Shown here: in pieces, positions 13,146 through 19,444 of the stretch
Position numbering within the stretch: the stretch's first letter is position 1
Layout: the number at the start of each line of letters is the position of its first letter
DNA from: Clostridia bacterium
Lineage (GTDB): Bacteria; Bacillota; Clostridia; Caldicoprobacterales; Caldicoprobacteraceae
DNA length: 19,444 bases
Assembly (NCBI GenBank): GCA_017577715.1
Contig: PKRC01000023.1
Location: 1-19,444 of the forward strand
Direction: 5' to 3'
Position numbers and translations under genes: made by a program
Notes under the pieces: generated by a model
Told to the model about the DNA's origin: nothing
The model's input: the letters and a program-made list of their open reading frames with translations, nothing else
The model's database searches: none

Positions 13146-14543
13146 ATGTTGACGGCTGAAAAGGCCGATTTTATAAAGGACGATGTAATATTTGAGGCAC
13201 TGGAGAAGGGGAAAAACAGGACGAGGGAAGAAGTCGAGGCCATTATAGAGAAAGGCAGGCAGGCCAAGGGCTTAACCCTGGAGGAGACAGCCGCCCTCCT
13301 TCAAATCGATGACCCAGAACTTAACGAGAAACTCTTTGAAGCCGCACGTCAGGTAAAGGATGCCATATACGGCACCCGTATAGTGCTGTTCGCGCCGCTG
13401 TATGTGTCCAACTATTGCGTAAACAGGTGCAGGTACTGTGGGTATAAATGCACCAATAAAATTCCGAGAAGGAAGCTTACCGATGAGGAAGTGCGCAGGG
13501 AAGTGGAGATAATCGAAAGCCTAGGGCACAAGAGGATTGCCCTGGAGGCTGGCGAAGATGACAAAAACTGCCCCATCGAGTATATAACCCATGTGATGGA
13601 CGTGATATACAGCACAAAGATTAAAAACGGGAGCATCAGGCGTATTAACGTCAACATAGCCGCAACCAGCGTGGAAAACTACAGAAAGCTGAAAGCTGCC
13701 GGGATTGGGACTTACGTGCTGTTCCAGGAGACCTATCACCGCGAAAGCTATAGCAAATACCATCCCTCGGGCCCCAAGAGCGACTACGACTACCACACCA
13801 CCGCCATGGACAGGGCGATGGAAGCAGGCATAGACGATGTAGGCCTGGGCGTGCTGTTTGGCCTTTATGATTACAGGTACGAGGTTCTCGGGCTTTTGCT
13901 CCATGCGCAGCATCTGGAGGAGAAGTTCGGAGTGGGACCGCACACCATTTCGGTGCCAAGGCTCAGGCCGGCCGTGGGCGTTTCTCTGGACGAATATCCC
14001 TATTTGGTATCCGACCACGATTTTAAGCGGATAGTGGCCATACTGCGTTTGGCTGTGCCGTATACGGGCATCATTCTCTCGACGCGTGAAGCGCCCGGAT
14101 TCAGGGAAGAGGTTATCAATCTCGGAGTTTCGCAGATCAGCGCTGGGTCCTGCACTGATGTGGGGGGGTATATGCTCCATGAGCAGGGTGACAATCAGCC
14201 TCAGTTCGAGCTGGCCGACCATCGTTCACCCCTTGAGGTCTTAAAGAGCCTGTGCAGGCAGGGTTATCTGCCCAGCTACTGTACCGCCTGCTATCGGGCA
14301 GGCAGAACAGGAGAGAGGTTTATGGCCTTTGCCAAAAGCGGGCAGATCCACAACCTATGCTATCCCAATGCCATACTGACATTCAAGGAATATTTAGAGG
14401 ACTACGCCGATGATGAATTGAAGGCTTTAGGCAACCAGGTAATCGAGAGAAATCTTGCAAAAATCCCCAATCCTGTTATGCGCGATAAGACCATAGAAAG
14501 GCTGAGAAGAATTGAAAATGGCGAAAGGGATTTGTTCTTCTAA
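13146..14543 (+). CDS. hydG: [FeFe]-hydrogenase maturation radical SAM tyrosine lyase HydG
   Basis: The 465-residue product carries the radical-SAM CX3CX2C motif at Cys91, Cys95 and Cys98 (NYCVNRCRYCGY), followed by the TIM-barrel segments GHKRIALEAGED, TYVLFQETYHRE and GLGVLFGLYDY. The C-terminal second-cluster motif CX2CX22C is complete at Cys379, Cys382 and Cys405 (SYCTACYRAGRTGERFM and NLCYPN). HydG cleaves tyrosine to p-cresol plus dehydroglycine and converts the latter to CO and cyanide bound to iron. ThiH is related but lacks the C-terminal cluster motif, so the HydG call is firm. I use the ATG at 13146 behind AGAAGGGG; an in-frame TTG at 13140 is also open. The hydF-hydG gap contains an inverted repeat (GCTGGCAA at 13025 with TTGCCAGC at 13066) of uncertain meaning. 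Confidence 0.97.
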   Translation: MLTAEKADFIKDDVIFEALEKGKNRTREEVEAIIEKGRQAKGLTLEETAALLQIDDPELNEKLFEAARQVKDAIYGTRIVLFAPLYVSNYCVNRCRYCGYKCTNKIPRRKLTDEEVRREVEIIESLGHKRIALEAGEDDKNCPIEYITHVMDVIYSTKIKNGSIRRINVNIAATSVENYRKLKAAGIGTYVLFQETYHRESYSKYHPSGPKSDYDYHTTAMDRAMEAGIDDVGLGVLFGLYDYRYEVLGLLLHAQHLEEKFGVGPHTISVPRLRPAVGVSLDEYPYLVSDHDFKRIVAILRLAVPYTGIILSTREAPGFREEVINLGVSQISAGSCTDVGGYMLHEQGDNQPQFELADHRSPLEVLKSLCRQGYLPSYCTACYRAGRTGERFMAFAKSGQIHNLCYPNAILTFKEYLEDYADDELKALGNQVIERNLAKIPNPVMRDKTIERLRRIENGERDLFF

Positions 14544-14626
14544 TCCTTTTGCCGGCACAAGACGTGAAATTTTGTGTTTGTTTTAAAACAGATATTTGGA
14601 AATAAAAAGCGCAGAGGAGGTATCCG

Positions 14627-15697
14627 GTGAACAGCTTGGATTTACTGCTTGATAAGCTTTACAATACCAATGAGCTATCCAGGGATGAGCTCATTTATGT
14701 GCTGGAAAATTTGGACGAAGAGCATACTCAGAAGCTGTTTGATTATGCCAGAAGGACCAGGGATCGGTATTACGGCAACAAGGTTTATATGCGCGGACTC
14801 ATTGAATTTTCAAACATATGCCGAATGAACTGCTTATACTGCGGTATACGTGCGGGCAATTCAAAGGCCGAAAGATACCGCTTGAGCGAAGAGGAAATAT
14901 TTGAATGCTGCAGGGAAGGATATGCTCTAGGGTACAGGACTTTTGTGCTTCAAAGCGGAGAGGACCCGTGGTATACGGCGGATAGAGTTGTGAGCATAAT
15001 TGCCCGCATAAAGAAATCCTTTCCCGATGCGGCCATCACTTTATCCATAGGCGAAAGGGATGACGATGAATACCGCGCTTTTTTTGAGGCGGGGGCAGAG
15101 CGATACCTGCTTCGCCACGAGACGGCGTCCAAAAGCCTGTATGAAAGGCTTCATCCCGGGGCAAGCTTCGATAACCGCAGAAGGTGTCTATGGGTGCTCA
15201 AGGAGATAGGATATCAGGTGGGAGCCGGCTTTATTGTGGGTTTGCCCGGCCAGACCAAGCAAGATCTGGTGGAGGATTTGCTGTTTCTCAAACAGCTCAA
15301 CCCCCATATGATAGGTATCGGGCCTTTTATTCCCCATAAAGAGACGCCGCTTGGAAAGGAAAAAGCAGGCACCGTGGAGGATACGCTGGTCATGGTGGCG
15401 CTGGCGCGCCTTTTGGTGCCCGATTGCCTGCTTCCGGCTACAACCGCCATGGGGACTCTGCATCCCAGGGGAAGGGAGCTGGCACTGATGGCCGGTGCCA
15501 ATGTGGTGATGCCCAATCTATCACCCGTTTGGGCACGGCCCAAATACGAGCTTTATCAAAACAAAATCTGTATCGGGGAAGAAGCCGCGCACTGCCGAAG
15601 TTGTATTGAAAGGCGGATCAATTCCGTTAGCATGGAGGTTGATATGGGACGAGGGGATCACTATAAATTCAGGCAAAAGAGAGATAAATTCGCATAA
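14627..15697 (+). CDS. hydE: [FeFe]-hydrogenase maturation radical SAM protein HydE
   Basis: The 356-residue product belongs to the radical-SAM BioB/HydE/PylB group. The CX3CX2C motif is Cys65, Cys69, Cys72 (ICRMNCLYCGIRAGN). Further family marks are TFVLQSGEDPWYT, SIGERDDDEYRAFFEAGA, the substrate-lining RYLLRHETAS, GFIVGLPGQT and GIGPFIPHKETPLG. A C-terminal cysteine pair HCRSC (Cys323, Cys326) corresponds to the site of the optional second cluster. HydE processes the HydG-derived organometallic Fe(CO)2(CN)-cysteine complex on the way to the diiron unit. The start is GTG at 14627, fixed by GAGGAGG at 6-nt spacing. It follows hydG by 83 nt and ends 41 nt before a convergent gene; I see no clear terminator there. 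Confidence 0.96.
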   Translation: MNSLDLLLDKLYNTNELSRDELIYVLENLDEEHTQKLFDYARRTRDRYYGNKVYMRGLIEFSNICRMNCLYCGIRAGNSKAERYRLSEEEIFECCREGYALGYRTFVLQSGEDPWYTADRVVSIIARIKKSFPDAAITLSIGERDDDEYRAFFEAGAERYLLRHETASKSLYERLHPGASFDNRRRCLWVLKEIGYQVGAGFIVGLPGQTKQDLVEDLLFLKQLNPHMIGIGPFIPHKETPLGKEKAGTVEDTLVMVALARLLVPDCLLPATTAMGTLHPRGRELALMAGANVVMPNLSPVWARPKYELYQNKICIGEEAAHCRSCIERRINSVSMEVDMGRGDHYKFRQKRDKFA

Positions 15698-15738
15698 AAC
15701 CAAGATTACACAACAGTAATAGATACTTAAGAAAATTC

Positions 15739-16632
15739 CTATTCCACGGTAAATGCCTGGCCGTATACCGCCATGCTAAAAGCCCGTTCGGCATCTGCAA
15801 TGGACATCCCCTTAATGTTCATCTGATTTATATCGGCGATGCCTACGTTTTTATTTTTCAGATCCCACAGGTAACGTATGGCTTCAGGGTGGAGGCCCAG
15901 CAGACGCGCTCCTATGGTATCCACTGCAACCGGGTCGGTACCGCTTATGATAATTCCGACGCGGCGCGGAATGCCATTGTGAGGGCCGGTACCTATCATG
16001 GCAGGGTTGGTGCTCACAATTGACAGGTCTATGGGTATTACCTGTGCCATTGCGCTTATGAAGCCATGGATGTCATTGTGTATGCCCAGGTTCTTTTTGG
16101 GGTACCCGTGTTCTTCGGCAGGCGGCCAACCCAGGGCGATGTTTTTGATGGCTGCCGTCATAGTTGCAACGTTGTGTAATTTAAGCTGTGCAAACGAGAT
16201 CAGAAAGGTCATTTCCTCATAGAGCTTATTCAAGTTAGTGGCTGGTGGGGAAGAGTGGTTTAAGTTCACCCTTACAAATGGACCATAATTTAGGTCCACG
16301 AATTCCACCTGTTCTTCATTGATGATTTTATCGTATCCAACTGCTTTCATGACTTCAGAGGTGGTTCTCTCCGCAGAGCCCGTGGCCACAATGATTCTGC
16401 GAGGATTGTTTTTCTTGACAAATCTTATGATGGTGCGCAGGCTTTCTGGGCTTACCACATCCCCTGTTTCGGTGCCCGCTGGTTTTACCCAGTTGGGCGT
16501 TATGACCACTACATCATTGGCATTGATCATGGTGTCGGCTTGAATCAGGTTCAGGGATTCTATTATTGCCTGGCTTTCATCGCTGTTCATGGCAATTCCT
16601 ATATCAGCAGTATTTCTTCTCCTTTGACGCAT
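15739..16632 (-). CDS. DUF362 domain-containing protein
   Basis: The 297-residue product matches the DUF362 pattern. An N-terminal segment DVVVITPNWVKP is followed by LRTIIRFVKKNNPRRIIVATGS, then the central LISFAQLKLHNVATMTAAIK and NIALGWPPAEEHGYPK, then IHGFISAMAQVIPIDLSIV, and the C-terminal GIIISGTDPVAVDTIGARLLG. The reaction of the family is not established; some members carry ferredoxin domains, and none is visible here. The ATG at 16632 follows GGAGGTG at 6 nt. It is convergent with hydE and lies downstream of, in the same direction as, the wrbA-like/araA operon, but a terminator separates it from that operon. No obvious promoter was found in the short upstream gap. No signal peptide or membrane segment is visible. 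Confidence 0.85.
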   Translation of the reverse strand: MRQRRRNTADIGIAMNSDESQAIIESLNLIQADTMINANDVVVITPNWVKPAGTETGDVVSPESLRTIIRFVKKNNPRRIIVATGSAERTTSEVMKAVGYDKIINEEQVEFVDLNYGPFVRVNLNHSSPPATNLNKLYEEMTFLISFAQLKLHNVATMTAAIKNIALGWPPAEEHGYPKKNLGIHNDIHGFISAMAQVIPIDLSIVSTNPAMIGTGPHNGIPRRVGIIISGTDPVAVDTIGARLLGLHPEAIRYLWDLKNKNVGIADINQMNIKGMSIADAERAFSMAVYGQAFTVE

Positions 16633-16712
16633 TTTTTACACCTCCGAGTTTATTTTGCCAAATATGAGAGCTGTTATTCTCAAGAATTGGGCGGAATACG
16701 CATAAAAGAAAA

Positions 16713-16745
16713 ACCTCGGAGGAGTGATATACTCCCCGAGGTTTT
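16713..16745 (-). terminator. Intrinsic terminator of the wrbA-like/araA operon
   Basis: Arms around 16713-16725 (AACCTCGG-a-GGAGT) and 16731-16743 (ACTCCCCGAGGTT) pair with one bulged A and a 5-nt loop. On the - strand the stem is followed by TTTTTCTTTTATG. It lies about 25 nt after the araA stop codon. Confidence 0.87.
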
Positions 16746-16767
16746 TAAAATCTTTAAAAGAGAGCTT

Positions 16768-18261
16768 TTAACGACGATTCCATATCATATCGCTCATTCG
16801 TAATTCGTTTTTTAAAGTTAAGATATTTGTGTTTTTATTAATCAGGACCACTTCAATTCCTACCATATCGGCCCAATCCATTAGGTGTTCAGAAGTGACA
16901 GCGTAAGAAAAAACGGTATGATGGGCACCACCAGTTAAAATCCATGCTTTTGCGGCTTCTTTGAGAGAGGGTTGAGGTCGCCACAATACCCGTGCGACGG
17001 GCAATTTAGGCATCTCTTGTGCAGGTTCAATAGCTTCCACCTCATTGATTACTAATCGAAAACGGTTACCCATGTCTATTATAGATGCTGTGATTGCTGG
17101 ACCGCCTCTTCCGTTAAATACCAAGCGTGCTGGATCTGCCTTCCCCCCTATGCTGAGAGGATGTACTTCAATGCGAGGGGTTGATGCAGCTAAAGTAGGA
17201 CACACTTCCAGCATATGCGCCCCTAGTACCATTTCATTTTCTGGCTCTAGATGATATGTATAATCTTCCATAAAAGAGGTTCCCGGAGGTAACCCGATAT
17301 TCATTATTTTCATGATGCGAACTAAGCCTGCTGTTTTCCAGTCACCTTCTGCACCAAATCCATATCCTTCTGACATTAAATGCTGTACCGCCAGTCCTGG
17401 TAGCTGTTTTAGTCCGTGCAGGTCCTCAAACGTAGTCGTAAATGCAGTATATCCTCCATCATTTAGAAAACGTTTAATTCCCAATTCAATACGAGCTTGT
17501 TCTCTGATTGCATCGAGAGCGGTACTGGATTGCTTTACTTCTGGTGGAACATAGTAGAGTTTGAAGTATTCTTCTATCAGTTGATCAACTTCTGATTCCG
17601 CAATTGAATTTACTTGTTTTACCAAATCGCCAATTCCATAGCCATCTACCGACCAACCGAATTTGATCTGGGCTTCTACCTTATCTCCTTCTGTTACTGC
17701 AACTTGACGCATATTATCGCCAAAACGGGCAATTTTGAGGTTTTTGCCTTCAATAAAAGCGGTGGCAGCGTTCATCCAGACTTGAATTTCGCGACAGACT
17801 TCGGGATCTTCCCAATGTCCTACAACAACTTTGCGTGCTATTTGCATGCGCGTCACTATAAAGCCGTATTCTCGATCGCCATGGGCAGATTGGTTTAGGT
17901 TCATAAAATCCATATCAATGTAATCCCATGGAATGTCACGGTTGAACTGCGTATGCAGGTGCAACAGAGGTTTTTTCAATTCGCTAAGACCCACAATCCA
18001 CATTTTAGCAGGGGAGAAAGTATGCATCCAAGTAATTAAACCTGCACACGTTGGGTCTGCATTCGCTTCTCTAAAGAGATTTTGAATGGCTTCAGGCGTT
18101 GTAAGAACCGCCTTGAAGATGACTTTGCAGTGGGGAAAGGTGTTCTTATCAAGCCATTCTGCAATAATCCTTGAATGTTCTTTTACTTTCTCCAATACTT
18201 CATTGCCATACAAATGTTGGCTTCCCGTTACAAACCAGAAAACATAGTCTTTTGTCTTCAT
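16768..18261 (-). CDS. araA: L-arabinose isomerase AraA
   Basis: The 497-residue product converts L-arabinose to L-ribulose in the cytosol with Mn as cofactor. Conserved stretches include VTGSQHLYG near the N-terminus, GLITWMHTFSPAKMWI, LNDGGYTAFTTTFEDLHGL and GYGFGAEGDWKTAG. Further on come SFMEDYTYHLEP, GAHMLEVCPTLA and HHTVFSYAV. The catalytic and metal residues known from E. coli AraA map to Glu in GAEGDWK, Glu in FMEDYTYH, His in GAHMLEVCP and His in HHTVFSYAV; all are present. Length is normal (about 490-500). The ATG at 18261 is preferred; the in-frame TTG at 18282 overlaps the stop codon of the upstream WrbA-like gene. The two genes are therefore tightly linked (17 nt between stop and ATG). 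No araB, araD or arabinose regulator is in the window. Confidence 0.96.
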   Translation of the reverse strand: MKTKDYVFWFVTGSQHLYGNEVLEKVKEHSRIIAEWLDKNTFPHCKVIFKAVLTTPEAIQNLFREANADPTCAGLITWMHTFSPAKMWIVGLSELKKPLLHLHTQFNRDIPWDYIDMDFMNLNQSAHGDREYGFIVTRMQIARKVVVGHWEDPEVCREIQVWMNAATAFIEGKNLKIARFGDNMRQVAVTEGDKVEAQIKFGWSVDGYGIGDLVKQVNSIAESEVDQLIEEYFKLYYVPPEVKQSSTALDAIREQARIELGIKRFLNDGGYTAFTTTFEDLHGLKQLPGLAVQHLMSEGYGFGAEGDWKTAGLVRIMKIMNIGLPPGTSFMEDYTYHLEPENEMVLGAHMLEVCPTLAASTPRIEVHPLSIGGKADPARLVFNGRGGPAITASIIDMGNRFRLVINEVEAIEPAQEMPKLPVARVLWRPQPSLKEAAKAWILTGGAHHTVFSYAVTSEHLMDWADMVGIEVVLINKNTNILTLKNELRMSDMIWNRR

Positions 18262-18278
18262 GGTTTTATCCCGTCCTT

Positions 18279-18893
18279 TCAACTATTTTTACCCTTTTTT
18301 ATCCATTCCGCAACTTGTACGGTGCGGCGGGCCTGATGAAATACAGCTTGTTTTACATCTTCTACCATTTTGCCGTCTTCTCCCTGAGTAACCGTTGTTC
18401 CGTATGGATTCCCTCCTGCGGTAAACACGGAATCATCAGTGTATCCAGGTGGAACTATGATAGCGCCCCAGTGCATCATGCAGGTATATATATCCTTTAC
18501 AGTGCCTTCCTGACCGCCATGCGGGTTTTGAGCCGATGACATGGCGCTTACGACTTTGTTTGTGAGCTTTCCTTGAGCCCATAGACCACCCTGCATATCG
18601 ATGAACTGCTTTAATTGAGCAGGAATGGTGCCAAACCTGGTTGGCGCGCTAAATATAATAGCATCTGCCCACTCAATGTCTTCGGATGTGGCCTCCTTTA
18701 TATCTTTCGTCGCTTCTACAGTTTCTTGCCATGCCTTGTTTTTTGCTATGACTTCCGGTGGAGCCAATTCACGAACCTTCAGAAGGCGTACCTCTGCACC
18801 GGCTTCTTGACCGGCTTGAGCCGCCCATTTGGCCATCTGATAATTGATACCCGTCATACTATAAAATATAACGGCTAATTTTACCTTTTCCAT
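18279..18893 (-). CDS. WrbA-like NAD(P)H:quinone oxidoreductase, flavodoxin fold
   Basis: The 204-residue product has a flavodoxin-like FMN-binding domain. The N-terminal strand AVIFYSMTG with the phosphate-binding loop is followed by a helix (QMAKWAAQAGQEAGAEVRLL). ADAIIFSAPTRFGTIPAQLKQFID is the second FMN loop and WrbA hallmark, and SAQNPHGGQEGT with MMHWGAIIVPPGY completes the site. WrbA proteins are FMN-dependent two-electron quinone reductases that protect against oxidative stress. The ATG at 18893 is set by AAAGGAGA at 7 nt. It is the first gene of a two-gene operon with araA, an unusual pairing. Its upstream region is AT-rich with a TTGCAA box and a 16-nt palindrome (ACTTTTT-ga-AAAAAGT) near 18990-19010; I cannot fix the promoter with confidence. 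Confidence 0.88.
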   Translation of the reverse strand: MEKVKLAVIFYSMTGINYQMAKWAAQAGQEAGAEVRLLKVRELAPPEVIAKNKAWQETVEATKDIKEATSEDIEWADAIIFSAPTRFGTIPAQLKQFIDMQGGLWAQGKLTNKVVSAMSSAQNPHGGQEGTVKDIYTCMMHWGAIIVPPGYTDDSVFTAGGNPYGTTVTQGEDGKMVEDVKQAVFHQARRTVQVAEWIKKGKNS

Positions 18894-19055
18894 TTATGAT
18901 TCTCCTTTCAAATTTCAAAAATATTTTAATTATTAATTAAATGATACACCAATATATCGGATTTTAAACTCTAAATTGCAATATTAAATGCAACACTTTT
19001 TGAAAAAAGTATGATATAGATATCCAAATTTTTACTTTTTCATTTGTAAAACCTT

Positions 19056-19123
19056 ATGGTGTCAAGGGAAGGGTGGAGATTTTCGAGCGTAAGCGCGAAA
19101 ATACTACCCGACCTTGACACCAT
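19056..19123. repeat. 68-nt compound hairpin at the edge of an IS30 remnant
   Basis: Three nested stems share one axis. Outer arms ATGGTGTCAAGG (19056-19067) and CCTTGACACCAT (19112-19123) are perfect, 12 bp. A middle stem is GGGT (19071-19074) with ACCC (19106-19109). An inner stem is ATTTTCG (19079-19085) with CGAAAAT (19096-19102), capped by GC-GTAA-GC. It lies about 157 nt past the premature stop of an IS30-type transposase remnant. It may be the IS terminus, a terminator of the IS, or a folded remnant of two facing IS ends. The structure is seen directly; the assignment is inferred. Confidence 0.65.
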
Positions 19124-19279
19124 TTAACAGATGATATAATTGTTTCCAAGCCAGTTGGCATACCTGCCCAATTGGCCTTAATTGTATTCTATCATCCTAA
19201 CTCTTTCGATCTCTACGTCAGCTTACTTCAACAAATAGCCCTTCTAACAAATAGCCATTCTAATGTTTTACCTTTTCTC

Positions 19280-19444
19280 TTACAGATTTCTAACAGTTCC
19301 CTGTAGAAACATTCGTCTTTGCCTCTCATTGCTTCCCCTTTCCCATGACGAGTAAGGATGGCTAAAATATGCTTCGCTTCTCAAGCTCTCTAAAAGGGCT
19401 GACAGCTCACTAAACTCTGAACCGTTATCAGCCGTTATGCTCTT
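19280..19444 (-). pseudogene. IS30-family transposase, 3' part, degenerate, cut by window edge
   Basis: The 54 visible codons include ITADNGSEFSEL and AYFSHPYSSWERGSNE, the end of an IS30 catalytic core. The Asp of ADNG and the last Glu of GSNE are separated by 33 residues, exactly the DD(33)E spacing of this family. After GSNE the usual NGLIRRF-PKG continuation is lost: the frame reads RQRRMFLQGTVRNL and stops at 19280-19282. Further along, in another frame and interrupted by stops, KGYLLK and ADVEIERVR (about 19190-19245) resemble the expected C-terminal tail. A 15-16 nt tandem duplication (ACAAATAGCC twice, about 19223-19252) lies in this stretch. The copy is therefore most likely inactive. 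The start lies beyond the window. Confidence 0.78.

Larger units (their letters stand above)
19056..19444 (-). mobile_element. Partial IS30-family insertion sequence (right edge of window)
   Basis: The span runs from the compound hairpin, a probable terminal structure, to the transposase remnant that continues past the window. The element is transcribed leftward, towards the wrbA-like/araA operon. Its outer boundary is not proven: target-site duplications cannot be checked without the other end. Confidence 0.55.

Noticed and set aside
12266..14222. Long antisense ORFs under hydF and hydG
   Set aside because: These are shadows of strongly conserved coding sequence on the + strand, with no ribosome binding sites and low-complexity translations.

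Overview
The window looks like chromosomal DNA of an anaerobic, endospore-forming, Gram-positive bacterium of the class Clostridia. Support comes from a complete [FeFe]-hydrogenase maturation set (hydF, hydG, hydE), a CwlD-type sporulation amidase, a VanZ-like protein, strong AGGAGG-type ribosome binding sites, frequent TTG/GTG starts, U-tailed intrinsic terminators and moderate GC. I cannot name the species. No rRNA, tRNA or CRISPR array was seen.

Layout. 1-760: 3' part of a fumarylacetoacetate hydrolase-family gene (+). 885-4558 (all -): a small Sec-secreted protein, a strong hairpin, then two FtsX/MacB-like permeases and their ATPase. 4559-5239: a long gene-poor stretch ending in a hairpin that covers the ribosome binding site of cwlD. 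5240-5935: cwlD. 6241-6622: a MerR-type promoter with a 19-bp spacer driving an internally deleted TipAS-type regulator, closed by a terminator. 6698-8571: a cell-envelope group (VanZ-like protein, SanA/YdcF-like DUF218 protein, DUF3221-like lipoprotein). 8694-9049: a decayed gene for a second small secreted protein. 9076-11378: a hairpin followed by an ABC ATPase and two permeases.

11412-15697 is the hydrogenase maturation locus. It has a near-consensus promoter, a roughly 130-nt structured leader ending in an intrinsic terminator, about 200 nt of unexplained sequence, then hydF, hydG and hydE. Together these products build the 2Fe subcluster of the H-cluster: HydG makes CO and cyanide from tyrosine, HydE acts on the organometallic intermediate, and HydF is the GTPase scaffold that delivers the product to the hydrogenase. 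No hydrogenase structural gene lies in the window. Convergent to hydE is a DUF362 gene. Further on, a WrbA-like flavoprotein gene and araA (L-arabinose isomerase) form a tight two-gene operon on the - strand. The right edge holds the 3' part of a decaying IS30-family transposase and a 68-nt compound hairpin.

The most interesting signals are the terminator-bearing leader upstream of hydF, the repeated arrangement of a small secreted protein next to a two-permease ABC transporter, the miniaturised MerR/TipAS gene behind an intact MerR-type promoter, and the hairpin that overlaps the cwlD ribosome binding site.
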